From the NCBI GenBank assembly GCA_020852815.1, contig JADZAN010000010.1, positions 186,001 to 250,000 on the forward strand: a DNA stretch of 64,000 nt, in the 5' to 3' direction. Both the position numbers and the translations under genes were made by a program. Below the pieces are notes generated by a model. The model did not search any database. It was not told the DNA's origin and was given only the letters and a program-made list of their open reading frames with translations. Origin of the DNA: Gemmatimonadaceae bacterium (GTDB taxonomy: Bacteria > Gemmatimonadota > Gemmatimonadetes > Gemmatimonadales > Gemmatimonadaceae). Positions 17,785 through 26,591 of this stretch are shown here, piece by piece (position 1 is the first letter of the stretch; each line of letters opens with the position of its first letter).

Positions 17785-17802
17785 TAACTGACTGTTCAGT
17801 TA
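17785..17802. terminator. AT-rich perfect hairpin between convergent genes
   Basis: TAACTGA (17785-17791), CTGT, TCAGTTA (17796-17802): a perfect 7-bp stem with a 4-nt loop. Two copies of TGGTGCAC flank it on both sides. It stands out in base composition and sits where a bidirectional terminator is needed, although the sequence also resembles a palindromic regulator operator. Confidence 0.4.
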
Positions 17803-17860
17803 CTTGCTGGTGCACCCCTGCAATCTCCCTCTCCGCACCTCACCCCTCCACACCACGCCG

Positions 17861-17885
17861 CCCCCCCCCGATCACCCCCCCCCCC
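17861..17885. repeat. Homopolymeric C tracts (C9 and C11)
   Basis: C9 at 17861-17869 and C11 at 17875-17885 are separated by GATCA in the DinB-mazG gap, followed by further CCCG runs to about 17894. They are slippage-prone and noncoding, just past the 3' end of mazG. Confidence 0.8.
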
Positions 17886-17908
17886 GCCCGCCCGCTCACA
17901 CCCTCACC

Positions 17909-18697
17909 CTACCGCCCCTCCCCCCGCTTCACCTCCTCCCACAGCTCATCCAGCACCGCCAACCCCGCCGTCTTCACATCGATTCCCCGCGACGCCGCCA
18001 GCCGCTCGATCCCACCGAATCGCCGCGCGAACTTCGCATTCGCCTTGTCCAGCGCGAGCGACGCGTGCACCCCCGCCTTCCGGCAGAGATTGACCACCGC
18101 AAAGAGCAGGTCGCCCAGCTCGCCCTCCACCAGCGCGTGCGCCTCGTCGTGCTGAGGCGCGCCGTGCGGCGATCGCACCACCGGCGTCGCCTCGATCTGA
18201 GCCCGTACCTCCGCGAGCTCCTCGGCGACCTTGTCCGCCGGACCGTCGATACCGTCCCAGTCGAAGCCGACCCCCGCCGCGCGATCCTGCAACCGGTGGG
18301 CGCGGTGCAGGGCAGGGAGCCCGGCCGGCAGCCCCTCTTCGAAGGAGCTCCGCTTGCGCGCCTTGAGCGCTTCCCATGCTACCCGCTCGCCATCGCTGTA
18401 CAGGTGCGGGTGCCGCGCATGCATCTTCCCGATGAGACCGGCCGCGACGTCGCCGATGTCGAAGTCGCCGTTCCGTTCCGCGACGACCGAGTGAAAGAGG
18501 ACCTGCAGCAGGAGATCGCCAAGTTCCTCCCGAGTCGACGCCACATCGCCTTCGCGCAGCGCGTCGTCGAGTTCGTGCGCTTCCTCGATCAGGTACGGGC
18601 GCAACGACTCGTGCGTCTGCGCGGCGTCCCACTCGCAACGGGCGCGAAGATCCCTCATGAGTGCGAGCGTATCTTCAAGTGTGGCTTTAGCTTGCAT
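17909..18697 (-). CDS. mazG: MazG, nucleoside triphosphate pyrophosphohydrolase
   Basis: House-cleaning all-alpha NTP pyrophosphatase hydrolysing (d)NTPs to NMP and PPi. At 262 aa it has two tandem MazG domains: CEWDAAQTHESLRPYLIEEA followed by EELGDLLLQVLFH (first EExxE...D site) and a second EGELGDLLFAVVNLCRK. Length and order match E. coli MazG. Preceded by GGAGGAG six nt or so before ATG 18697. Its start codon overlaps the -35 hexamer of the divergent alr promoter, so the two genes compete for the same 50 bp. Confidence 0.95.
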   Translation of the reverse strand: MQAKATLEDTLALMRDLRARCEWDAAQTHESLRPYLIEEAHELDDALREGDVASTREELGDLLLQVLFHSVVAERNGDFDIGDVAAGLIGKMHARHPHLYSDGERVAWEALKARKRSSFEEGLPAGLPALHRAHRLQDRAAGVGFDWDGIDGPADKVAEELAEVRAQIEATPVVRSPHGAPQHDEAHALVEGELGDLLFAVVNLCRKAGVHASLALDKANAKFARRFGGIERLAASRGIDVKTAGLAVLDELWEEVKRGEGR

Positions 18698-18720
18698 AGT
18701 CTCCTCCGAAGGCCTATACT
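18692..18720 (+). promoter_or_regulatory. Sigma70-type promoter for the alr operon
   Basis: TTGCAT (18692-18697), a 17-bp spacer, then TATACT (18715-18720). Initiation near 18727 gives a leader of about 18 nt before ATG 18745. The -35 box overlaps the first codons of divergent mazG. Confidence 0.65.
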
Positions 18721-18744
18721 ACCCGCCCCGCACGCCCAAGGTCA

Positions 18745-19827
18745 ATGGACGCCGACATGCGACGCGCCTGGGTCGATATCGACCTCGGCGCGTTACGACA
18801 CAATGCCCGCACGATGGCCGAGCGCGCCGGGCGGCCGCTCCTTCCGATGGTCAAGGCCGACGCCTACGGCCTCGGGGCCGTCGCGGTGGCGCGGGCCCTC
18901 GAACCCCTCGACCTGTGGGGGTTCGGCATCGCCGCGGTCAGCGAGGGAGAGGTGCTGCGCGCCGCCGGGATTCGCCGCCCCATCCTCGTCTTCACTCCGC
19001 TTCTGGCATCGGAGTTCGCCGAGGTCCGCCGTCTTGGCCTTACCCCGACCTTTGGGGATCCGGTAGCGATATCTGCATGGATCGAGAGCGGCGGCGGCCC
19101 CTGGCATCTCGCAATCGACACCGGGATGAGCCGCGCGGGAATAGCCTGGCGTGAGGTGGGGACGATCGCCGATCTGGTGGCGGCGCACCCGCCCGCCGGC
19201 GCCTTCACGCACTTCCACTCTGCCGAGCGGAACGACGGCTCGATGGCGGTGCAGCAGGAACGGTTTCGCGCGGCGCTCGAAACGCTGGCGACGCCAATCC
19301 CGATCCTGCACGCCGAGAACAGCCCCGGGCTCGAACGCCAGTCCCCTTCGCCATGGTCGTTCGCGAGACCCGGGGTCTTTCTCTACGGCGTGGGAGGTGA
19401 CGAAGGGTCCGGCGTTGTGCCCCAACCAGTTGCGTCGCTCCGTGCACGCATCGTCGAGTTGCGGCTGCTGGAGGATGGCGACAGCGTGAGCTATGGTGCC
19501 ACCTATCGCGCCCACGGCCAGCGACGCATTGCAACCGTCGCCTGCGGCTATGCCGACGGATACCGGCGCTCCTGCGGCAACCGCGGCGTCGCGCTGGTGC
19601 GGGGGGTGCGCGTTCCCGTGGCGGGGATGGTGACGATGGACATGACGATGCTGGACGTGACGGGCGTCGCCTGTCATGTCGGTGACGTGGCAACGCTCAT
19701 GGGGCGCGACGGTGACGAACTGGTCGACGTGAACTCCCTGGCGCGCCTGGCGCAACTCTCGCCTTACGAGATCCTGGTCGGACTCAAGCTCCGCGTCCCC
19801 CGCCGATATTCGGGGGGCGAGGAATGA
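18745..19827 (+). CDS. alr: Alanine racemase
   Basis: PLP enzyme interconverting L- and D-Ala, supplying D-Ala for peptidoglycan. At 360 aa: N-terminal barrel with RAWVDIDLGALRHN and PLP lysine in MVKADAYGLGA (Lys36), substrate-handling IDTGMSRAG, and the catalytic Tyr region SVSYGATYRA (about residue 250), then VAGMVTMDMTMLDVT in the C-terminal beta domain. ATG 18745 is used; ATG 18757 is also possible. First gene of a nine-gene run extending to miaB with almost no intergenic space. Confidence 0.95.
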   Translation: MDADMRRAWVDIDLGALRHNARTMAERAGRPLLPMVKADAYGLGAVAVARALEPLDLWGFGIAAVSEGEVLRAAGIRRPILVFTPLLASEFAEVRRLGLTPTFGDPVAISAWIESGGGPWHLAIDTGMSRAGIAWREVGTIADLVAAHPPAGAFTHFHSAERNDGSMAVQQERFRAALETLATPIPILHAENSPGLERQSPSPWSFARPGVFLYGVGGDEGSGVVPQPVASLRARIVELRLLEDGDSVSYGATYRAHGQRRIATVACGYADGYRRSCGNRGVALVRGVRVPVAGMVTMDMTMLDVTGVACHVGDVATLMGRDGDELVDVNSLARLAQLSPYEILVGLKLRVPRRYSGGEE

Positions 19828-21038
19828 GTGCGCCCGGCGTCGACGCGGAACGCATGCCCGCCCAGGCGCGCAGAGCTCGGCGGTGTGCGGTCATCGTCCT
19901 CGATGGCGTCGGGATTGGCGCAGCGCACGACGCGGCCGACTATGGTGATGAAGGGAGCAACACGCTCGCGAATACGGCGCGCGAGGTAGGGGGCTTCGAC
20001 CTCCCCAATCTCGAGGCGATGGGGCTCGGGGGGCTGGAGCAGCTGGCGGGAATGCGCCCCGACGCGATCGCCACGGCGGCGCACGGGACCATGCAGCCTG
20101 CCTCGGCCGGGAAGGACAGCACCACGGGGCACTGGGAGCTGTGTGGCCTTTCGCTCCCGACGCCGTTCCCGACCTATCCGCACGGTTTCCCCGCCGAGGT
20201 GATCGCACCCTTCGAGCGCCTAACGGGGCGCCCCGTCATTGCCAACGTCGTGGGGAGCGGGACGGCGATCATCGAGCGATATGGGGACGAGCAGGTGCGG
20301 AGCGGGGGGCTCATCGTGTACACCTCGGCAGACTCCGTCTTCCAGGTGGCCGCGCACGAAGGGGTGGTGCCGCTGGACGAGTTGTATCGCGCGTGTCAGG
20401 TGGCGCGGCGACTCCTCGTGTCGCCGAACGATGTGTCGCGCGTGATTGCGCGCCCGTTCGAGGGAGAATCGGGGGCGTACCGGCGCACTGCCAACCGGCG
20501 CGATTTCTCGCTGGAACCCGTGGGCGAGACGTTGCTCGACGCCCTGGCGGCGGCGGGGATCGGCCGGGATGGGGTGGGGAAGGTCGATGACCTGTTTGCG
20601 GGGCGCGCCATCTCGTCGCGGCACACGGTGGACAACGCCGCCGGAATCGCGTTGATCCACGACTGGTTGCAGAACGCGGAGAGTGGGTTCCTCTTCGCCA
20701 ACCTAGTAGATTTTGACCAGCTCTTCGGGCACAGAAACGATGTCGCGGGGTTCTACGGGGCTCTGCGGCAGTTCGATCGTGCCCTGCCATCGCTGCGGAC
20801 TGCCCTTCGCGAGGACGACCTGCTGTTCATCACTGCCGATCACGGGAACGACCCCACGACCTGGTCGACCGATCACGCGCGCGAGCGCGTGCCGGTGCTC
20901 GTGGCCGGGGACGCGGTGAGGCCGGTCCATGTGGGCGAGCGCGCGTCGTTCGCTGACCTGGGGGCGACGGTGGCGGAGTGGTTCGGCATCTCCTTCCGGG
21001 GAAGCGGAACGTCGTTCCTGCCGGAGATCGTCGCGTGA
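19824..21038 (+). CDS. deoB: Phosphopentomutase
   Basis: Mn-dependent enzyme of the alkaline-phosphatase superfamily that interconverts (deoxy)ribose 1- and 5-phosphate in nucleoside salvage. At 404 aa it has the N-terminal metal motif [22 protein letters not shown] (catalytic Thr), [12 protein letters not shown], the cap domain, and C-terminal [20 protein letters not shown] with metal-binding Asp/His. Overlaps alr by 4 nt (ATGA) and is overlapped by cdd (GTGA). Together with cdd this forms a pyrimidine (deoxy)nucleoside catabolic pair. Confidence 0.95.
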   Translation: MSAPGVDAERMPAQARRARRCAVIVLDGVGIGAAHDAADYGDEGSNTLANTAREVGGFDLPNLEAMGLGGLEQLAGMRPDAIATAAHGTMQPASAGKDSTTGHWELCGLSLPTPFPTYPHGFPAEVIAPFERLTGRPVIANVVGSGTAIIERYGDEQVRSGGLIVYTSADSVFQVAAHEGVVPLDELYRACQVARRLLVSPNDVSRVIARPFEGESGAYRRTANRRDFSLEPVGETLLDALAAAGIGRDGVGKVDDLFAGRAISSRHTVDNAAGIALIHDWLQNAESGFLFANLVDFDQLFGHRNDVAGFYGALRQFDRALPSLRTALREDDLLFITADHGNDPTTWSTDHARERVPVLVAGDAVRPVHVGERASFADLGATVAEWFGISFRGSGTSFLPEIVA

Positions 21039-21448
21039 GCGCGACGAATGCCGTGGACGCTGGGCTCGTGGCGGTGGCGCGCGAGGCCATGCGCTGTGCG
21101 TATGCGCCGTACTCGGGCTTTCGCGTCGGGGCAGCGCTGCAGGCCGAGGATGGGCGGATCTTCGCCGGCTGCAACGTGGAGAACTCCTCCTATCCGGCCG
21201 GCATCTGCGCCGAGCGTGGCGCGGTGGCCGCCGCGATTGCGGGGGGAGCGCGGAGCTTCTCGACGATCGTCGTTGCCACTGAGGCCGATGAACCGACGCC
21301 GCCCTGTGGGATGTGTCGGCAGGTGCTGGTGGAGTTTGCCCCCGCGCTGTCGATCGTGAGCGTCACCGGCAACGGCGCCACGGCCTCCTGGAGCCTGCGG
21401 GACCTGCTCCCGTCGCCGTTCACTCCCGACTCACTCGCCCACGCATGA
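21035..21448 (+). CDS. cdd: Cytidine deaminase
   Basis: Zn hydrolase deaminating (deoxy)cytidine to (deoxy)uridine. At 137 aa it is the small homotetrameric type. [13 protein letters not shown] and [17 protein letters not shown] carry Zn ligand Cys and catalytic Glu (about residues 58-60); PCGMCRQVL (about 90-94) gives the other two Zn cysteines. GTG 21035 sits within the deoB stop. The stop overlaps the next gene's ATG. Confidence 0.95.
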   Translation: MSATNAVDAGLVAVAREAMRCAYAPYSGFRVGAALQAEDGRIFAGCNVENSSYPAGICAERGAVAAAIAGGARSFSTIVVATEADEPTPPCGMCRQVLVEFAPALSIVSVTGNGATASWSLRDLLPSPFTPDSLAHA

Positions 21449-21732
21449 AGCTCGGCAAGGTGATCGGGAGCGTGGTGTCGACGCGGAAGGATCCGTCGCT
21501 CGAATCGCTGAAGCTGCTCATTGTCGAGAACCTTGCGCCCTCGCTGGAGCGCGAAGGCGGCTATGTGGTGGCCATCGACAGCGTTGGCGCGGGTGTGGGA
21601 GAAGTCGTGTTGTACGCGACCGGAAGCTCGGCGCGCCTGACGGCGGTCACGAAGGATCGCCCGGTGGACGCCGTGATCATGGCCATAGTGGACAGTTTCG
21701 ACATAGATGGAAGCGTTACTCGACTGGCATAG
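21445..21732 (+). CDS. EutN/CcmL-family bacterial microcompartment vertex protein (orphan)
   Basis: 95 aa, the full length of the pentameric vertex (BMC-P) family. [46 protein letters not shown] and SSARLT...[12 protein letters not shown] follow the EutN/CcmL pattern along the whole chain. These pentamers cap vertices of carboxysomes and catabolic microcompartments, and some free family members exist. No hexameric BMC shell protein or encapsulated aldehyde enzyme occurs in the window. It is coupled to cdd (ATGA) and followed by a lipoprotein gene. A link to deoxyribose catabolism is possible but is inference. Confidence 0.92.
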   Translation: MKLGKVIGSVVSTRKDPSLESLKLLIVENLAPSLEREGGYVVAIDSVGAGVGEVVLYATGSSARLTAVTKDRPVDAVIMAIVDSFDIDGSVTRLA

Positions 21733-21736
21733 CCGC

Positions 21737-22996
21737 GTGAACCGGCGCCTTCGCGCCCTTGCCCTCTTCGTCGCGTTAGGGGGGGGCGTGGCGGCGTGCA
21801 ATGAGGACCTGGAAACCGGCGCCGCATGCCCGATCCTCTGCCCGGGGCAGAACGTGAGTGTCTTCGACACCACGTTCGAGGCCGTCGCGCTCGACTCCAC
21901 CGTGGGCGGGATTCCCGGCTTCGGGACCGAGGATGCGCTCTTCCTCGCCGATCGCGGCGACACGCTCGACGTGCGCGCGGTCGTTCGCTTCGACACGCTG
22001 CCGTCCACGTTCACCAAGAACTCGGGCGACTCGACGATCAATCGACTCGACAGTGCGGTGGTGACCTTCACGGTGATCGATACCGTGACGAAGGTGAAGG
22101 GGAGCGTCCGCTTCGACCTCTTCGACGTCGACACCGCCGACGCCGATACCGTCTCGTCGGTCGTGCGATCGCTATTCCGCGGCGATCGCAAGATTGGCGG
22201 CGTCACGCTCGACTCGGCGGCGGTGAAGGACTCCATCCGCATCCCGATCGACAACGTCGTCGTGCTGCGCAAGCTGACGGCCAAGGCGCGCCTGCGCCTC
22301 GGGGTGAAGATGACGACTGCAGCTGGCGGTGAGGTCGTACTCGGTTCGCTGGACGGCGGGGCGACGCCGCAGCTGCACTTCCGTCCGGCGCCGGAAGACA
22401 CGTCCATCAAGTCGCTCTCGATCACGCCGACGTCGGGAACGCCGGCGGCGGATGCGAATGTCGCCGCCGATTTCTCCGACTACACGCTCGTCTTCAAGGC
22501 ACCGGCGATACCGACCGATGCGCGCCTGAGCGTTGGCGGGATCCCGAACCGTCGCATCCTGCTGCGCTTCGATGTCCCGTCGCGCATCCTCGACTCGGCC
22601 ACCGTGCTGCGGGCGTCGCTCCTCATGTCGCAGCTCCCCAACCGGGCGGTGGCGGCGAAGGACACGGTCGACGTCGTCCCCGAGTACTCGACGGCGGCGG
22701 CGGACCTCACGGACGTCACGCGCTCGGCGCTGCTCACGTCCGGCTTCTCGTTCGACACGTTGCGCGTGGCGCCGGGCGACAGCGGGCTCCGCGTGTTCGA
22801 GGTGGCGACGGCGGTGCGGGCGTGGGCGGCGGCGCAGTCGTCGAGCATCAAGCTGCAGAATGCCCTCGTGCTGCGCTCCACGCGCGAGGCGAGGAGCCCT
22901 TTCGAGTTGCACTTCGCTTCGCGGGAGGCGCCGGCGGCGCTTCGGCCGCGGCTGCGCGTGAGCTACGCGTTGCGCACCAGCTTCGGGATCCCGTGA
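21737..22996 (+). CDS. Secreted lipoprotein with DNRLRE-like repeats
   Basis: 419 aa from GTG 21737, which gives a clean lipoprotein signal (NRRLRALALFVALGGGVAAC, lipobox Cys at about 21). An in-frame ATG at 21707 would overlap the previous gene by 26 nt and lengthen the leader. The mature protein looks all-beta: two similar halves, each with an RFD strand (AVVRFDTLP, LLRFDVPS), a xxSAxVxxASL-type strand and charged loops, ending RPRLRVSYALRTSF. This resembles DNRLRE-type surface domains. It is coupled to the next gene (TGATG), a predicted barrel, so the two may form an envelope pair. Function unknown. Confidence 0.75.
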   Translation: MNRRLRALALFVALGGGVAACNEDLETGAACPILCPGQNVSVFDTTFEAVALDSTVGGIPGFGTEDALFLADRGDTLDVRAVVRFDTLPSTFTKNSGDSTINRLDSAVVTFTVIDTVTKVKGSVRFDLFDVDTADADTVSSVVRSLFRGDRKIGGVTLDSAAVKDSIRIPIDNVVVLRKLTAKARLRLGVKMTTAAGGEVVLGSLDGGATPQLHFRPAPEDTSIKSLSITPTSGTPAADANVAADFSDYTLVFKAPAIPTDARLSVGGIPNRRILLRFDVPSRILDSATVLRASLLMSQLPNRAVAAKDTVDVVPEYSTAAADLTDVTRSALLTSGFSFDTLRVAPGDSGLRVFEVATAVRAWAAAQSSSIKLQNALVLRSTREARSPFELHFASREAPAALRPRLRVSYALRTSFGIP

Positions 22997-24153
22997 TGCG
23001 CGTGTGTCTTGTTGCCTCGATGTGGCGCGTCGGAGTCGCCGTGGCGTCGGTGCTGGCCATGGCGGCACCGCTTGGTGCGCAGGGGACGATCAGCACCCAG
23101 GGCTTTGGCTACCCGCTGGGTGGGCTGAGCACGCGGGCGGCGGCGACGGGCGGGGCGCTGGGCGAGTTCGACCACCTGTCGGCACGCAATCCAGCTGCAA
23201 CGGTGGGGTGGGCACGCTCGGGGCTCTACTTCGAGTTCGACCCCGAGATGCGCACCATCAACACCGCGAATGCATCTGACCGGACGACGACGTCGCGCTT
23301 TGGCGTGCTGGCGGCCGGGTTCACGGTGGGGCAGCGCTGGACGATCGGCGTCTCGAACCACGCCTTTCTCGATCGTTCGTGGGCCACGACGGTGCGCTCG
23401 GGGCAGCGCCTGGGCGACGACTCGGTGTCGTATCTCGAGTCGTTCTCCTCGAGCGGCGGCATCGGCGAGAACCGACTCGCGGTCTCGTACACGCTGCATC
23501 CCAAGCTCGTGCTCGGGGCCGGCCTGCACCTGTTCTCGGGCGAGAATCGCGTGAAGCTCCTTCGCCAGTTCGACGACAGCGTGCGCTACGGGTCGCTCTC
23601 GCGGGACCTCACGCTCTCGTACACGGGGACCGGGGCCTCGGCCGGCGCCATTCTCACCCCCGTCAAGTGGCTGTCGCTCGCCGGCTCGTATCGCCACGGC
23701 GGAACGATGCGCCTGCGCGTCGTCGACACGCTGCGCACCGAGGCGAGCGTCCCCACGCGCTACGGCGTGGCGATGCGCCTCGACGTGATTCCCGGGCTCT
23801 CGCTGATGGGGAGCGCCGACCATAACGAGTGGTCGAAGCTCAGCGGCCTGGGCTCGACGACGGCCAGCGGGATCGACGCGTGGGAGTATGGCGGCGGGGC
23901 GCAGTTCACGGGACAACGCACGCGCAACGTGCCGTGGACGTACAGCGTCGGCTACCGGCGCCGCGACCTGCCGTTTGCGGCGGCGGGGTCGCTGGTGTCG
24001 GAGAAGATCATCTCGGGCGGCGTCTCGGTCCCCATCAGCGGGCCGCGGGCGATGCTCGAGATGGCGGTGCAGCGGGCGGCGCGCGACGCGGCCGCGGGCG
24101 GCACGTCCGAGCGGGCGTGGCTGCTGAGCTTTGGGCTCTCCGTGCGTCCATGA
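22996..24153 (+). CDS. Predicted outer-membrane beta-barrel protein
   Basis: 385 aa with a signal peptide (VGVAVASVLAMAAPLGAQG, cleavage about residue 29). The mature part alternates polar/hydrophobic residues in many amphipathic strands with turns rich in G/S/D, as in FadL/PorV-type barrels, for example STRAAATGGALGEFDHLSA near the N-terminus, reminiscent of the PorV/UPF0164 opening. The last residues SFGLSVRP lack a terminal aromatic. It is coupled to the upstream lipoprotein and 6 nt before the REC-kinase gene. A porin-like or lipid-transport role cannot be decided from sequence. Confidence 0.7.
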   Translation: MRVCLVASMWRVGVAVASVLAMAAPLGAQGTISTQGFGYPLGGLSTRAAATGGALGEFDHLSARNPAATVGWARSGLYFEFDPEMRTINTANASDRTTTSRFGVLAAGFTVGQRWTIGVSNHAFLDRSWATTVRSGQRLGDDSVSYLESFSSSGGIGENRLAVSYTLHPKLVLGAGLHLFSGENRVKLLRQFDDSVRYGSLSRDLTLSYTGTGASAGAILTPVKWLSLAGSYRHGGTMRLRVVDTLRTEASVPTRYGVAMRLDVIPGLSLMGSADHNEWSKLSGLGSTTASGIDAWEYGGGAQFTGQRTRNVPWTYSVGYRRRDLPFAAAGSLVSEKIISGGVSVPISGPRAMLEMAVQRAARDAAAGGTSERAWLLSFGLSVRP

Positions 24154-24159
24154 GGCGAG

Positions 24160-25353
24160 ATGACCGCCCCGGCGCTCGATGCTCCGCTCATCCTCGTGGC
24201 CGATGACTCGGACGCCAACTGCGAGCTGCTGCGCGAGCAACTGCATTCGTTAGGCTTCCGGACCGTCGTCGCGCACGACGGTCCGTCGGTGCTGGAACAG
24301 ACGCTGCTCCAGCGCCCGCACCTCGTGATCCTCGATGTGCACATGCCGGCCGGCGAACTGAACGTCGAGGACGGCGCGACGGGGTTCGAGGTCTGTCGCC
24401 GCCTCAAGCGCGACCCGCGCACCGCCAGCACGCCGGTCATCTTCATCACGGCGCTCAACGACACCGACGATCGCCTGCGCGCGGTCGAGGCCGGGGGCGA
24501 CGACTTCCTCGCCAAGCCGCACAACCGGCTCCTCCTCGGCGCGCGGGTGCGCTCGCTCCTCAAGCTCAAGGCGGCCACCGACGCGCTGGAGGAATCGTTC
24601 CGCCGCCTGCGTGAACTCGAGCGGGTGCGCGACGACCTCATGAAGATGATCGTGCACGACCTCAAGACGCCGCTCACCTCCATCCTGGCGACGCTCGAAC
24701 TGCTGGGCGATGGCGACCTGGGGCCGCTCTCCGATCGGCAGCGTGGGGCCGTGCACGACACGCACGGCAAGGCGGAGGAACTCCTCACGCTCATCGATGA
24801 CCTGCTCGAGGTGCGCCGCATCGAGGAGACGTCGATCGCCCTGCACGTGGAGTCGATCGAGCCGGGAGAGCTGCTCGAGGAGATGCTGCGCGACTGGGCG
24901 CTCCGCTTCCAGCAGGAGCATACGGTCGCGGCGGCCGACGTGGCGGCCGGCGCGCCGTCGTTCCGGGGCGACCGCGGGATGCTCAAGCGCGTCTTCGGGA
25001 ACCTCATCCAGAACGCGCTGGTGCACTCCGGCGTGCCGATCGAGCTCACGCTGGTCGCGCGTCCCGATCCGTTCGGGATCCGGTTCACGGTCATCGACAC
25101 CGGTCCCGGCATTCCCCCCGAGTATCACCACGTGATCTTCCAGAAGTTCGAGCAGGTGCGAGCCGCCCACGCGCCGCGCGTGCGCACGTCGGGCCTCGGG
25201 CTCACCTTCTGCCGGCTCGTGGTGGAGGCGCACGGCGGGCGCATCTGGGTGCAGAGCGCGGAGGGGCGCGGGAGCGCGTTCCACTTCATCCTCCCGCTCG
25301 ACGTGAAGCCCGCGGCGATCGGCAGTGGTCCACCGGCCGACAGCACGCGATGA
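24160..25353 (+). CDS. Response-regulator receiver fused to histidine kinase
   Basis: 397 aa, soluble, REC-HisKA-HATPase. The receiver (residues 8-130) has the acidic pair ADDSD, phospho-acceptor Asp59 in LVILDVHMP, ITA and Lys in LAKPHN; a ten-residue insertion (GELNVEDGAT) follows the phosphorylation site. The HisKA box IVHDLKTPLTS has His166, and HATPase motifs NLIQNALVH, DTGPGIPPE and GLGLTFCRLVVEAHGG are intact. No membrane segment or output DNA-binding domain is present, so it is probably a relay element. It ends inside the mtaB start (ATGA). Confidence 0.93.
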   Translation: MTAPALDAPLILVADDSDANCELLREQLHSLGFRTVVAHDGPSVLEQTLLQRPHLVILDVHMPAGELNVEDGATGFEVCRRLKRDPRTASTPVIFITALNDTDDRLRAVEAGGDDFLAKPHNRLLLGARVRSLLKLKAATDALEESFRRLRELERVRDDLMKMIVHDLKTPLTSILATLELLGDGDLGPLSDRQRGAVHDTHGKAEELLTLIDDLLEVRRIEETSIALHVESIEPGELLEEMLRDWALRFQQEHTVAAADVAAGAPSFRGDRGMLKRVFGNLIQNALVHSGVPIELTLVARPDPFGIRFTVIDTGPGIPPEYHHVIFQKFEQVRAAHAPRVRTSGLGLTFCRLVVEAHGGRIWVQSAEGRGSAFHFILPLDVKPAAIGSGPPADSTR

Positions 25354-26591
25354 GGGTCTTCCTGCGCACCTTTGGCTGTCGCGCGAACCAGTACGATTCG
25401 GAAACGGTGCGAGCGATGGTGGAGCGAAGCGGCGGAGAAGTTGTCGCATCGCCCGATGACGCGGACGTTGCGATCTTCAATTCGTGCGCCGTGACCACCG
25501 AGGCCGAGGTCGAGCTGCGCAAGGGGATTCGCCGTGCCGCACGACAGCGCCCGGAGCTGCGCACGCTCGTGATGGGGTGCGCCACGGCACGCGACACCGG
25601 CGGGTTGCGCGTGCTGCCAACGGTCCAGCACGTGGTGGCGGGCGCCGACTTCGAGGCCATCGCCGCGGCGCTCCAGCTTTCGCCGGACTCGTTAGGCGCG
25701 GCGGTGGCGCAGCACGGCACGCGCGCCCTCCTGCGCATCCAGGACGGGTGTGACGAACATTGCACCTTCTGCGCGACGACGCAGGCGCGCGGGGCCAACC
25801 GCTCCCGCCCGGCCGACGCGCTCGTCGAGGAAGCGTTGCAGCTCGCGGAGCGCCACCCGGAAATCGTCCTCACCGGCATCCACATCGGAAGCTACGGCCA
25901 CGACATCGGCTCGTCGCTGGGGCGGCTCGTCGCCCGGCTGGTGCGCGACGTCCCCACCGTGCGCTTTCGTCTGTCGTCGGTCGAGGCAACGGAGGTCGAC
26001 GGGCAACTGGCCGAGCTGTTCCAGGCCCCGCGCCGGCTCGTCCCCCACCTGCACGCGCCGCTGCAGTCGGGGAGCGACCGCGTGCTGAGGCGCATGGGGC
26101 GACACTGGTACACCGCGCGCCGCTACGCCGAGTCGATCGAGGCGCTGGCCGCCACGCTGCCGGTGTTTGGACTCGGCGCCGATGTCATCGCCGGCTTCCC
26201 CGGCGAGACCGACGACGACCACGCCGCGACGGTGGCGCTCCTGGCCTCGCTCCCGTTCACCTACCTGCACGTCTTTCCATTCTCCATGCGCCCGGGGACG
26301 GCGGCCGAGAAGCTCGATGGGCCACTGGCGGCCGATGTGGTGCAGCGGCGCGCGCGCGAACTGCGGGCGCTGGGCGACGCCAAGGGGCGGGCCTATCGCG
26401 CCCGACGCGTCGGGGCGGTGGCCGACCTCGTGGTGGTGCGCAACGACATTCGGGAAGGGATGACCGAGGATTACCTTTCGGTCTCGATCGTCGACCCACC
26501 GCCACCGCGTGGCACGCGCATCCCCGCGCGCCTGGACGGCGATGCGTCGGGGCTCGTCGCCCATCCCCTCGTTCAGGTGTCCGCCGCATGA
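25350..26591 (+). CDS. mtaB: MtaB-type tRNA methylthiotransferase (radical SAM)
   Basis: Radical-SAM methylthiotransferase that converts t6A37 to ms2t6A37 in tRNAs reading ANN codons. At 413 aa it has an N-terminal UPF0004 domain with RTFGCRANQYDSE and FNSCAVTTEAE cluster cysteines, a radical-SAM CxxxCxxC in DGCDEHCTFC (Cys134, 138, 141), and a C-terminal region matching a reduced TRAM. The usual CxxPxxRG after the triad reads CATTQARG here, a small departure. It is assigned to MtaB rather than MiaB by length and by the adjacent true MiaB. Coupled to both neighbours by ATGA overlaps. Confidence 0.87.
   Translation: MRVFLRTFGCRANQYDSETVRAMVERSGGEVVASPDDADVAIFNSCAVTTEAEVELRKGIRRAARQRPELRTLVMGCATARDTGGLRVLPTVQHVVAGADFEAIAAALQLSPDSLGAAVAQHGTRALLRIQDGCDEHCTFCATTQARGANRSRPADALVEEALQLAERHPEIVLTGIHIGSYGHDIGSSLGRLVARLVRDVPTVRFRLSSVEATEVDGQLAELFQAPRRLVPHLHAPLQSGSDRVLRRMGRHWYTARRYAESIEALAATLPVFGLGADVIAGFPGETDDDHAATVALLASLPFTYLHVFPFSMRPGTAAEKLDGPLAADVVQRRARELRALGDAKGRAYRARRVGAVADLVVVRNDIREGMTEDYLSVSIVDPPPPRGTRIPARLDGDASGLVAHPLVQVSAA

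Noticed and set aside
17804-19066. 420-codon + strand frame over mazG and alr
   Set aside because: Opposite mazG and out of frame with alr; Pro/Arg/Leu-rich without a domain.
22963-24246. Long reverse-strand frame (427 codons) over the barrel gene
   Set aside because: Antisense shadow: the + strand has a signal peptide, coupled starts and barrel pattern.
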